Below, one piece after another: positions 25,328-37,041 of a DNA stretch of 64,000 nt; the stretch's first letter is position 1, and each line of letters starts with the position of its first letter. The notes under the pieces are model-generated. The model was not told where the DNA came from, ran no database searches, and saw nothing but the letters and a program-made list of their open reading frames with translations. The stretch is from Austwickia sp. (lineage in GTDB: Bacteria; Actinomycetota; Actinomycetes; Actinomycetales; Dermatophilaceae), in assembly GCA_016699675.1 (NCBI GenBank), contig CP064985.1, forward strand, positions 4,216,001 to 4,280,000, written 5' to 3'. A program made the translations under genes and the position numbers.

Positions 25328-25645
25328 TCAGCCCTGCTTGAAGCGCTCGAGGAGCGCCGCGATCTGGTTGGCGCCCAGCCCACGGACGCGACGCGTTTCG
25401 GAGATCCCGATCTCCTCCATGATCTGGCGGGCCCGCACGCGCCCGACACCCGGCATCGACTCCAGCAGGGAGGAGACCTTCATCTTGCCGATCACGTCGT
25501 TGGTCTTGCCCTCCTTGACCACGTCGGCGAGCGAACCCTGAGAGTTCTTCAGGCGGTTCTTCACGGCAGCCCGCTCGCGGCGCGCAGCCGCGGCCTTCTC
25601 AAGTGCTTCCGCGCGCTGCTCGGGGGTCAGCTGGGGTAGGGCCAC
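25328..25645 (-). CDS. mihF: Actinobacterial integration host factor
   Basis: A 105-residue nucleoid-associated DNA-binding protein of the mIHF/sIHF family, unrelated to proteobacterial IHF. It begins MALPQLTPEQRAEALEKAA and has the helix-two-turn-helix region LESMPGVGRVRARQIMEEIG followed by RRVRGLGANQIAAL. The GTG start has AGGAGA upstream. A clear sigma-70 type promoter lies about 100 bp before it, so it heads the mihF-gmk-rpoZ-coaBC operon. Confidence 0.96.
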   Translation of the reverse strand: MALPQLTPEQRAEALEKAAAARRERAAVKNRLKNSQGSLADVVKEGKTNDVIGKMKVSSLLESMPGVGRVRARQIMEEIGISETRRVRGLGANQIAALLERFKQG

Positions 25646-25747
25646 GGGTATCTCCTCGCAAAAGCTGCCAGTGTCGGTCGGGTTTCACCGGCCCGGCATC
25701 GCCGTGTCAGGCCGTTAACCGGGACTTTCTCGCGTCGTCCAGGGTTG

Positions 25748-25776
25748 AACCTAGCGAAAGCGCCGGTCACGTGCAA
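25748..25776 (-). promoter_or_regulatory. Promoter of mihF-gmk-rpoZ-coaBC
   Basis: On the minus strand TTGCAC (25776-25771) and TAGGTT (25753-25748) are separated by exactly 17 bp. A transcript starting near 25740 would have a leader of about 95 nt. This is the best sigma-70 match seen in the intergenic stretch 25646-25864. Confidence 0.65.
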
Positions 25777-25864
25777 CGGTTGGACCGCCATTGACCTGGC
25801 GTGTCGTACGTTCGACTGATTCCTGTCGGCGGGCCGACTGCGCGGCGCCGCGGCGCGCCAATCG

Positions 25865-26221
25865 TTAGCGCTCGCGTTCCGAGGCGATCTGCTGATGGTG
25901 ATGAATGACTTCATCGATGATGAAGGTGAGGAATTTCTCCGCGAAGGCCGGGTCCAGATGCGCCTGTTCCGCGAGCGCCCGCAGCCGCGCGATCTGATGC
26001 GCCTCGCGGCCCGGATCCGCCGGCGGCAGACCGTGATCGGCCTTGAGGCGCCCGACCCGCTGGGTGCACTTGAACCGCTCGGCCAGCAGATGCACGAGGG
26101 CGGCGTCGATGTTGTCGATGCTGCCGCGGATCTGAGCCAACTCGGCGAGCACGGCGGAGCGCTCGGCCGGCTGTTCCGCAGTGGACGCCGGCGAAGGCAT
26201 CTGGCCGGGGGTGTCGGTCAT
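25865..26221 (-). CDS. Chorismate mutase, AroQ class
   Basis: An all-helical chorismate mutase of 118 residues converting chorismate to prephenate. The AroQ pattern is visible: RGSIDNIDAALVHLLAERFK, then RVGRLKADHGLPPADPGRE with the conserved Lys and Arg residues, and FIIDEVIHHHQQI at the end. No signal peptide, so cytoplasmic. The ATG overlaps the pyrF stop (ATGA), so it is translated with the pyrimidine operon although it belongs to aromatic amino-acid synthesis. The first 25 residues are a flexible extension. Confidence 0.87.
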   Translation of the reverse strand: MTDTPGQMPSPASTAEQPAERSAVLAELAQIRGSIDNIDAALVHLLAERFKCTQRVGRLKADHGLPPADPGREAHQIARLRALAEQAHLDPAFAEKFLTFIIDEVIHHHQQIASERER

Positions 26222-27105
26222 GACGTCCCCAGCAGTTCGAACAGCTGTTCCGCGCTCGTGCGGGCCCTGGCCCGCAACGCGGCGACATCCGGTCCCGCAG
26301 AAAGGATTTCGCGGCTGCTCGCGGCCAGCACGGTCGGCAGGGCCGCGCCGAAGACCGTCTGCAGGTCCTCGGCCGTGGCGCCCTGCGCGCCGACCCCGGG
26401 CGCCAGCAGCGGCGCGTTCGCGGCCGCCAGGTCCAGCCCCAGGCGGCGGACGGCGTCGCCGACGGTGGCGCCGACCACCATGCCCACGCTGCCGAGTTCG
26501 CCGCGCGCGGCCGCCGCGGCGTTGTCGGCCGCCACCCCCGCGACGACGTGGCCCGCCACGCTGCGCCCGGAGCCCTCCTCCCGCGCATGCTGAACGGCGG
26601 CCCCTTCCGGGTTGGAGGTCAGCGCCAGCACGAACACGCCGCGGCCGGTCCGCAGCGCCAGGTCGATCGCCGGCCGCAGCGACCCGTAGCCCAGATAGGG
26701 GCTCACGGTGATGGCGTCGGGGGGCGCGACGGCGTCGGGCCCGAGGAACGCCTCGGCGTACGCCTCCATCGTCGAACCGATGTCGCCGCGCTTGACGTCG
26801 AGGATCACCGCCGTGCCGGCCGCCCGCAGCTCATCGATGACCCGCTCCAGCAGCGCCACCCCGCCCGCGCCGAAGACCTCGAAGAACGCCGACTGCGGCT
26901 TGACGGCGGCCACCTGTCCGGCGAAGGCCTCGACGCAGGTGAGCGCGAACCGCTCCACGCCGGCGAGCGTGCGGTCGAGCCCCCAGGCGGACAACAGCGC
27001 GTGGTGGGGGTCGATCCCCGCACACAGGGGGCCCTGCGACCGCATCGCCGCCTGCAGGCGGGCGCCGAACGGCGGGGTGGAAACGGCCTGGTCGTACGTC
27101 GTCAC
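26218..27105 (-). CDS. pyrF: Orotidine 5'-phosphate decarboxylase (type 2)
   Basis: Last step of UMP synthesis; 295 residues. The PyrF type 2 pattern is present: CAGIDPHHALLSAWGL, AVKPQSAFFEVFG, AVILDVKRGDIGSTMEAYA (catalytic DxKxxD), TVSPYLGYGSL and APGVGAQGAT. The GTG at 27105 has AAGGAGA upstream. It follows pyrD by 37 bp and overlaps the chorismate mutase gene. Confidence 0.95.
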   Translation of the reverse strand: MTTYDQAVSTPPFGARLQAAMRSQGPLCAGIDPHHALLSAWGLDRTLAGVERFALTCVEAFAGQVAAVKPQSAFFEVFGAGGVALLERVIDELRAAGTAVILDVKRGDIGSTMEAYAEAFLGPDAVAPPDAITVSPYLGYGSLRPAIDLALRTGRGVFVLALTSNPEGAAVQHAREEGSGRSVAGHVVAGVAADNAAAAARGELGSVGMVVGATVGDAVRRLGLDLAAANAPLLAPGVGAQGATAEDLQTVFGAALPTVLAASSREILSAGPDVAALRARARTSAEQLFELLGTS

Positions 27106-27142
27106 CGGTTCTCCTTCGGCGCTCGGGGGCGCGTGGTCCTGG

Positions 27143-28435
27143 TCAGGGCAGCCGTTCGTGAGCGATCCCGACGACGTCGGCGACCCGCTCGTACCCGCGG
27201 CTCGCCAGTTCGCCGGCAAGCTCGTCGCGGACCTTCCGCGGCGCCGTCGGATCGTGGAAGGTCGCCGTGCCCACCTGGACGGCGGTGGCGCCGGCCGCCA
27301 GGAACTGCAGCGCGTCCAGACCCGAGGCGATGCCGCCCACCCCGATGATCGGCGCCGTGGGCAGCGCCCCGGCGCGCATCGCGGCGGCGACCTGGAAGAC
27401 CGCGCGCACCGCCACCGGCCGGATCGCCGGCCCCGACAGTCCCCCGGTGAGCCCCAACAGCCGCGGCCGCAGCCGGTCGGTGTCGATGTCCATGCCGAGC
27501 AGGGTGTTGATCATGGTGAGGCCGGTGGCCCCGGCCTCCAGCGCGGCGCGGGCGATCGCGACGATGTCCGTGACGTCCGGGCTCAGCTTGGCGAAGGCGG
27601 GGATGTCCGGCGGCAGCTCGCTGCGCACCTGCTCCATGACCTCGGTCGTCGACGCAGGGTCGCAGGCGTAGACGAGGCCCCGGTTGGCCACGTTGGGACA
27701 GCTGATGTTGACCTCGACGCCGACGCACGCATCGAAGGCCGCACTGTTGCGCAGCACCCGGGTGACGTCGGCGAACTCCGCCGCGTCGTTGCCCGCGATC
27801 GAGACGAGCACGCGCGCCCCGACCGACTTCAGCCAGGCCAGATCCTCCTCGACGAATGCGGCGATCCCCGGCCCCTGCAGCCCGATCGAGTTGAGCATCC
27901 CGGCGGGGGTCTCGGCCATCCGCGGGGTGCCCCGGCCCGAGCGCGGGTCGCGCATGACGGTCTTGGTCGTCACCGCCCCGAGATCGCCGACGTCGAAGAA
28001 GCGGTGCAGCTCGCGGCCGTTGGCCGCGCACCCCGACGCGGTGAGCACCGGATTGGGGATGGTCACGTCCACGCCCAGGTCGACCGCCATGTCGATGCCG
28101 CGCAGGATGTGCCGCACCGGCGGGCGCACCGGCGCCGGGGCCGGCGTCGCCCCCTCCGAGATCAGTTCGACCCGCGCATCGGTGCGTGCGTCCGCCCGCG
28201 GCGCCTCGCCCGCCGGTCCGTCGACGCCGCTGGCGTCGTGCGCGGTCGGCTCCCCCTCGGCGCGGTGGTCGTCGGGGTCGGCCGGACCCGCGTCCGCCGC
28301 GCCGGCCGCGGCGCTGCGCGCCGATGCTTCGGCGTGCGCGCGGCGGTCCTCCGCCTCCAGGTCATACACGTCGTCGTGGCGCGCCGCCCGGGCCTGCTCC
28401 GCGGGCGTGTCGCGGGGCTCGCGTGGGTCGTTCAT
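27143..28435 (-). CDS. pyrD: Dihydroorotate dehydrogenase B, catalytic subunit, with long N-terminal extension
   Basis: FMN enzyme oxidising dihydroorotate to orotate, 430 residues. The class 1B core starts near 115 (GVDVTIPNPVLTASGC) and includes NSIGLQGPG, VEVNISCPNV with the catalytic Cys, AKLSPDV, and IIGVGGIASGLDAL. It pairs with PyrK, encoded immediately upstream, for NAD-linked turnover. Residues 1-110 are acidic, Ala/Asp-rich and disordered, about 110 residues longer than normal. The ATG at 28435 overlaps the pyrK stop (ATGA), which supports the long form; a start near MAVDLGV (residue 116) is the alternative. Confidence 0.93.
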   Translation of the reverse strand: MNDPREPRDTPAEQARAARHDDVYDLEAEDRRAHAEASARSAAAGAADAGPADPDDHRAEGEPTAHDASGVDGPAGEAPRADARTDARVELISEGATPAPAPVRPPVRHILRGIDMAVDLGVDVTIPNPVLTASGCAANGRELHRFFDVGDLGAVTTKTVMRDPRSGRGTPRMAETPAGMLNSIGLQGPGIAAFVEEDLAWLKSVGARVLVSIAGNDAAEFADVTRVLRNSAAFDACVGVEVNISCPNVANRGLVYACDPASTTEVMEQVRSELPPDIPAFAKLSPDVTDIVAIARAALEAGATGLTMINTLLGMDIDTDRLRPRLLGLTGGLSGPAIRPVAVRAVFQVAAAMRAGALPTAPIIGVGGIASGLDALQFLAAGATAVQVGTATFHDPTAPRKVRDELAGELASRGYERVADVVGIAHERLP

Positions 28436-29342
28436 CAGTGCCCTCCCGTGCTCGGCGCGCCGAGCGCATCCTCGGGCACCCGACACCAGCCGTCCTCGAA
28501 CGCCTCCCAGCGCAGCCGGTCGCCCCGGAAAATCGGTCCCTCGACGCAGGAGCGCACCATGCGGGTCGTGCCGTCCTTGCCGGTCACCGGCATCACGCAG
28601 GTCATGCAGACCCCGACGCCGCAGGCCATCGACTCCTCCACCGCGACCTGCGCCACGGCCCCGTTCTCGCCGGCGATCTCGCTCACCGAGCGGAGCATCC
28701 CCATCGGCCCGCAGGCGTAGACCACCGCCGCCCCCGACTTGGCGATCACGTCGCCGAGGACGTCGGACACCCACCCCTTGACGCCGAGCGAGCCGTCATC
28801 GGTGGTGAGCACCACCTGGCCGCCGAGCTGCTGCGCACGCCGCACGCCGTACAGGCGATCACGCGTCGCCGCGCCCAACACGATCGAGCTGCGGCAGCCG
28901 CGTTCCCGCAGCGCGTCGCCGAGCCAGAACAGCGGCGCGCTGCCGTAGCCGCCGCCGACGAGCACGCAGGGCACGCCGGTCGTCGGCAGCGGGAACGGCC
29001 GCCCGAGCGGGCCGACCACGTCCAGCGTGGCGCCCACGGTCTGCTCGGTGATCCAGGTGGACCCCGGTCCGTGCGGGGCCACCACGAGCTCGATCCGTCC
29101 CGGTCCGGGGCCGATGGGCTTGGTGGCCGAGCTGATCGAGAACGCTCGACGCAGCAGCGCCCCGCTGACGGCGCCGCCGACCGCGAGCGCGACGAACTGC
29201 CCGGGCCGCGCGACCTCGGCGATCTCGGGGACCTCCAGGACGATCCGGTGGTACGCCCCCTCCCGCACGTTCTCGGCCACCCTGGCCTGCTGGGTGAACA
29301 CCCCCGCCCGCCGGGCTCGCTCGATGGGGCTCATCTCCTCGC

Positions 29343-29346
<4 letters not shown>
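28435..29346 (-). CDS. pyrK: Dihydroorotate dehydrogenase B, electron-transfer subunit
   Basis: FAD/2Fe-2S subunit passing electrons from dihydroorotate dehydrogenase to NAD; 303 residues. It has the ferredoxin-reductase-like FAD motif RRAFSIS, the nucleotide-binding VLVGGGYGSAPLFWLG, ACGPMGML, and the iron-sulfur cysteines in CGVGVCMTC plus the downstream VRSCVEGP. Overlaps both neighbours by ATGA junctions, so PyrK and PyrD should be made together. Confidence 0.95.
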
Positions 29347-32719
<3,373 letters not shown>

Positions 32720-32720
<1 letters not shown>

Positions 32721-33943
32721 CAGGCCGCACCCTCCCGGTGGGTCGCGTCGGTCGGGTCCAGCATGAGGTCGAGGAAGCGGTCGAACAGGTACGCCGAGTC
32801 GTGCGGGCCGGCCGCGGCCTCGGGGTGGTACTGCACCGAGAAGGCCGGGATGTCCAGGCACCGCAGGCCCTCGACGACCTGGTCGTTAAGGCAGACGTGG
32901 GAGACCTCCACGCGACCGTACGCCGTACCGTCCGCGGCGTCGCTCGGCGCCGGCACCGGCCCGTCCAGGGGGGCGTCCACCGCGAACCCGTGGTTCTGCG
33001 CGGTGATCTCGACGCGTCCCGTCGCCCGGTCCAGCACCGGCTGGTTGATCCCGCGGTGCCCGAACGCGAGCTTGTACGTCCCGAACCCGAGCGCCCGACC
33101 GAAGAGCTGGTTGCCGAAGCAGATGCCGAAGTAGGGGGTCCGGTCCGCGAGGATCCGGCGCAGCAGCCCGACCTGCTCATCCGCGGTCGCCGGGTCGCCG
33201 GGCCCGTTGGAGCAGAACACGCCGTCCGGGCCGCCGCCGCGCGCCAGAGCGCCAGGGGTGACGCCGTGGATCGCGCGGACCTGCTCGTACGTCGTGCCGG
33301 CCGGCAGCACGTGGACCTCGATCCCCCGCTCCGCCATCCGGTGCGGGGTCATCGACTTGATGCCGAGGTCGAGGGCCGCGACCACCGCGCGGCGCTCGCC
33401 GTGCGCGGCCACGACGTACGTCTCGTCGGTGCTGACCTCCTCGGCGAGCCGCGCCCCCGACATCAGCGGCGCCGCCAGCACGGCGGCCAGCAGCTCCCGA
33501 TCGGGCGCCTGCGCGGCCGCGCCGGAGAAGATCCCAGCGCGCATCGCCCCCGCCTCCCGGATGTGCCGCGTGATCGCCCGCGTGTCGACGTCGCACAGCC
33601 CGACCACGCCGGCGCCGCGCAGCTCGTCCTCCAGGCTGCGCCGCGACCGCCAGTTGCTGGGCCGCAGCGCGGGATCGCGCACGACATAGCCGGCGACCCA
33701 GATCCGGCGGCTCTCCGGGTCCTCGTCGTTCATCCCGGTGTTGCCGACGTGCGGCGCGGTCATGACCACGATCTGCCGGTGATAGCTGGGGTCGGTCAGC
33801 GTCTCCTGGTAGCCGGTCATGCCGGTGGAGAAGACGATCTCGCCCGTCGTCGTGCCCTCGGCGCCGAAAGCACGACCCCGAAAGACCCGGCCGTCCTCGA
33901 GGACGAGGACGGCCCGGCCTCGCTGTGGTGCCGTCGAGCTCAC
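32720..33943 (-). CDS. carA: Carbamoyl-phosphate synthase, small (glutaminase) subunit
   Basis: Releases ammonia from glutamine for CarB; 407 residues. The N-terminal domain has EIVFSTGMTGYQETLTDPSY. The class I amidotransferase triad is intact: the nucleophile Cys in YFGICFGNQLFGRALG, and His/Glu in SVQYHPEAAAGPHD. The GTG start overlaps the pyrC stop (GTGA) and the stop overlaps carB. Confidence 0.96.
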
Positions 33944-35229
33944 TGGAGACGCCCGTCCAGCAGGGTCGGGACGCCGCGCAGCAACGTCGTGACGACCCGG
34001 CCGTGCAGTTCGCGCCCGTGATACGGGTTGTTCCGCGACTTGCTCAGGCTGGCGTCCCGGTCCACGGTCACCGTCGCCGACGGGTCGACGAGCGTGAGGT
34101 TGGCCGGCTCGCCGGCCGCCACGGGCCGCCCGTGCCCGTCCAGCCGCGCGATCCGCGCGGGCCGCACGGACATCGCCTGCGCCACGTCCGCCCAGCTCAT
34201 CAGGCCCGGGCGCACCATCACCTCGGTGATGACCGCGAGCGCGGTCTCCAGGCCGAGGATCCCGAACGCCGCCACCTGGAAGTCGTGCTGCTTGTCGTTG
34301 AGCGCGTGCGGGGCGTGGTCGGTGGCGACCACGTCGATCGTGCCGTCCGCCAGGCCGGCTCGGACCGCCTCGACGTCCTCGGCGGGGCGCAGCGGCGGGT
34401 TGACCTTGTAGACCGGGTCGTAGCTGGCCAGCAGGTCGGTCGTGAGGAGCAGGTGATGCGGCGTCGCCTCCGCGGTGACCGCGATCCCCTGGCTCTTGGC
34501 CCAGCGGACGATCTCCACCGACCCGGCCGTGGAGAGGTGGCAGACATGCAGCCGGCTGCCGGTCTGGCGGGCCAGCATGACGTCGCGGGCGATGATCGTC
34601 TCCTCCGCGACCGCCGGCCAGCCGGGCAGGCCCAGCCGACCCGAGATCTCGCCCTCATGGCAGCAGGAGGTGTGCGGCGCGAGCCGCGGGTCCTGCGCGT
34701 GTTGCGCGACGACGCCGCCGAACGTCTTGACGTATTCCAGCGCCCGCCGCATCACCTGCGGGTCGTGCACGCAACGCCCGTCGTCGGAGAACATCCGCAC
34801 CTGGGCCCGGCTGCGGTTCATCAGCCCGAGCTCGGCGAGCTGCTCCCCCGCGAGCCCCTTGGTGACGGCACCGATCGGGAACACGTCCGCGTAGGCGCAT
34901 CGCCGGCCCTGCTCCCAGACCCACTCGGCGAGGATCGCCGTATCGGTGACCGGCTCGGTGTTGGCCATGGCCATGACGGCGACGTAGCCGCCGGCGGCCG
35001 CCGCCTGCGAGCCCGACTCGATCGTCTCGGCGTCCTCGCGGCCGGGCTCGCGCAGGTGGGTGTGGACGTCGACGAGGCCGGGCAGCGCGATGAGGCCGTC
35101 CGCGTCGACGGTCTCGGTGCCCTTCGGTACGTCGAGCCCGGTGCCGACCTCGATCACCTTGCCGTCGCGCACCAGGATGTCGGTGCGCCCCTGACCCATC
35201 AGGTCGGCGCCCTTGACCAGCAGACTCAT
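33940..35229 (-). CDS. pyrC: Dihydroorotase
   Basis: Class I dihydroorotase, 429 residues, cyclising carbamoyl-aspartate to dihydroorotate. Metal ligands are visible in LPGLVDVHTHLREPG (HxH), VVAQHAQD, HVCHLSTAGS and VATDHAPH. A Lys normally carboxylated is not obvious and may be replaced, as in some class I enzymes. The ATG at 35229 follows pyrB by 52 bp. Length and motif order are standard. Confidence 0.95.
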   Translation of the reverse strand: MSLLVKGADLMGQGRTDILVRDGKVIEVGTGLDVPKGTETVDADGLIALPGLVDVHTHLREPGREDAETIESGSQAAAAGGYVAVMAMANTEPVTDTAILAEWVWEQGRRCAYADVFPIGAVTKGLAGEQLAELGLMNRSRAQVRMFSDDGRCVHDPQVMRRALEYVKTFGGVVAQHAQDPRLAPHTSCCHEGEISGRLGLPGWPAVAEETIIARDVMLARQTGSRLHVCHLSTAGSVEIVRWAKSQGIAVTAEATPHHLLLTTDLLASYDPVYKVNPPLRPAEDVEAVRAGLADGTIDVVATDHAPHALNDKQHDFQVAAFGILGLETALAVITEVMVRPGLMSWADVAQAMSVRPARIARLDGHGRPVAAGEPANLTLVDPSATVTVDRDASLSKSRNNPYHGRELHGRVVTTLLRGVPTLLDGRLQ

Positions 35230-35281
35230 GCCCGCACTCCGCTCTGCCCGGCCCGGCCCGAGCCCACCGTGATCTGCGCGC

Positions 35282-36220
35282 TCACGCCGCGCTCCCTTCG
35301 CCGGAGAAGACATGGAACAGGACCGCCATCCGGGTGTAGACCCCCGCCGTGACCTGGTCCAGGATCAGCGAACTGGCCGCGTCGGCGGCCTCGGGCGCGA
35401 TCTCCAGGCCGCGGTTCATCGGGCCCGGGTGGCACACCACGGCGTGCTTGCCCATCTTCGCGAGGCGCTCGCGGGTCAGCCCGTACAGCGTCGTGTACTC
35501 GTTCTCGGTCGGGAAGAAGCCACCGCTCATCCGCTCCCGCTGGACGCGCAGCATCATCAGCGCGTCCACGTCGGCGACGACCGAATCGAGATCGTACGTC
35601 GTGGCGAAGCCCTCCTTCGCGGCCCGCTCCTCGATCCCCGGCGGCATCAGCGTGGGCGGCGCCACCAGGGTGACCTCGGCCCCGAGGGTGCGCAGGCAGA
35701 AGATGTTGGAGCGCACCACCCGGCTGTGCAGCAGGTCGCCGCAGATCGCGACGTGCTTGCCGGCGAGATCGCCGAGGCGCTTGCGCATCGCGTAGGCGTC
35801 CAGCAGGGCCTGGGTGGGGTGCTCGTGCGTGCCGTCGCCGGCGTTGACCACCGGCAGCCCGGTCCACTCCATCGCGAGCTTCGGTGCGCCCGAGGCGCCG
35901 TGCCGGATGACGAAGCCGTCGACGCCCATCGCGGCGATGGTCAGCACCGTGTCCCGCAGCGACTCCCCCTTCGAGGTGGAGGAGCCCTTGCCGGCGAAGC
36001 CCATGGTGTCGGCGGACAGCGACTTCGCCGCCAGGTCGAAGGAGTTCTTCGTGCGCGTCGAGTCCTCGAAGAAGGCGTTGACGATGGTCACGCCGCGCAG
36101 CGCGGGGATCTTCTTGACCTCGCGCTGGCGGACCTTCTCCATCTCCTCCGCGGTGTCGAGGAGCTGGGTGATCTGATCGCGGGACAGGCCGTCCATGGAC
36201 AGGAAGTGGGGCAGCTTCAC
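35282..36220 (-). CDS. pyrB: Aspartate carbamoyltransferase, catalytic subunit
   Basis: Commits carbamoyl phosphate to pyrimidines; 312 residues. Motifs include FFEDSTRTKNSFDLAAKSL (carbamoyl-phosphate site STRT), KGSSTSKGESLRDT, VIRHGASGAP, GDGTHEHPTQALLD and HPGPMNRGLE. The GTG start overlaps the pyrR stop (GTGA). No regulatory chain gene is present, as usual in actinobacteria. Confidence 0.96.
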   Translation of the reverse strand: MKLPHFLSMDGLSRDQITQLLDTAEEMEKVRQREVKKIPALRGVTIVNAFFEDSTRTKNSFDLAAKSLSADTMGFAGKGSSTSKGESLRDTVLTIAAMGVDGFVIRHGASGAPKLAMEWTGLPVVNAGDGTHEHPTQALLDAYAMRKRLGDLAGKHVAICGDLLHSRVVRSNIFCLRTLGAEVTLVAPPTLMPPGIEERAAKEGFATTYDLDSVVADVDALMMLRVQRERMSGGFFPTENEYTTLYGLTRERLAKMGKHAVVCHPGPMNRGLEIAPEAADAASSLILDQVTAGVYTRMAVLFHVFSGEGSAA

Positions 36221-36885
36221 GAGCGGTCGCCTCCGGTGATGCGGACTTCGTCAACGCCGTCGGACTCGGCGAGGAGGACATGGACGCGCTCAGAGCTCGA
36301 CGTGGGCAGGTTCTTGCCCACGTGGTCGGCGCGGATGGGCAGGTCGCGGTGGCCCCGATCCACCAGGACCGCGAGGCGTACGGCGCGCGGCCGGCCCTCG
36401 TCGCCCAGGGCGTCGAGCGCGGCGCGGATGGTCCGTCCGGAATAGAGGACGTCGTCCACGAGGACGACGACCTTGTCGTCGATGCCCCCCTCGGGGATCT
36501 GGGTGCGCTCCATCTTCCGGGTGGGCTTGCGGCGCAGGTCATCGCGGTAGAGCGTGACGTCCAGCGTGCCGACGGGCACGTCGTGGCCCTCGACCTTCGC
36601 GAGCTGAGCGGCGAGCCGCCGTGCTAGCGGCGCCCCTCGGCTGGGGATCCCCAGGACCACCAGGTCCTCGGCGCCCTTGTTGCGCTCGACGATCTCGTGG
36701 GCCATCCGCCGCAGCGCCCGGGTCATGTCGTCCTGGCCGAGGACGACGCGGCCGTCCTCGTCGGCGGGGAGGTCAACGCTGGATGAGGGGTCCGGCGGGA
36801 GGTTCTCGGGTGGTGAATCGTCGGCGGCCGGGGCCGCCTTGTGCTTTCCGGTGGCTTCCGAACTGGCCGAGTCACGTCGCCCCAT
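36217..36885 (-). CDS. pyrR: Pyrimidine operon attenuator / uracil phosphoribosyltransferase PyrR
   Basis: RNA-binding regulator that senses UMP/UTP and represses its own operon; 222 residues. The phosphoribosyltransferase core has VLGQDDMTRALRRMAHEI, LVVLGIPSRGAPLARRLA, and the PRPP loop VVLVDDVLYSGRTIRAALDA. About 45 disordered residues precede the core, longer than typical. The ATG has AGGAGG nine bases upstream. A PyrR-type RNA motif overlaps the leader directly before this ribosome-binding site, so autoregulation by blocking translation is likely. Confidence 0.95.
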   Translation of the reverse strand: MGRRDSASSEATGKHKAAPAADDSPPENLPPDPSSSVDLPADEDGRVVLGQDDMTRALRRMAHEIVERNKGAEDLVVLGIPSRGAPLARRLAAQLAKVEGHDVPVGTLDVTLYRDDLRRKPTRKMERTQIPEGGIDDKVVVLVDDVLYSGRTIRAALDALGDEGRPRAVRLAVLVDRGHRDLPIRADHVGKNLPTSSSERVHVLLAESDGVDEVRITGGDRS

Positions 36886-36894
36886 GGCGCCGGA

Positions 36895-36921
36895 CCTCCT
36901 TCCCCGCCTCACAGGACGGTC
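36895..36921 (-). promoter_or_regulatory. PyrR-binding RNA element before pyrR
   Basis: The minus strand reads GACCGTCCTGTGAGGCGGGG followed by AAGGAGG. UCCUGUGAGGC fits the PyrR binding-loop consensus UCCNGNGAGGY. It ends a few bases before the pyrR Shine-Dalgarno, so PyrR bound here would block ribosome entry, as proposed for mycobacterial pyr leaders. No separate antiterminator/terminator pair is obvious. Confidence 0.7.
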
Positions 36922-37041
36922 ATTAAAGGACGTCTGAACGGCCTCCACCCTACCCCGGCGGCGAGCATGCCCCCGCCAGTCCTTCCGGCGCGGGGGCCGC
37001 GAGAGTAAGGTCCCACGCACCTGTCCGCGTGGAGGCTGCCC

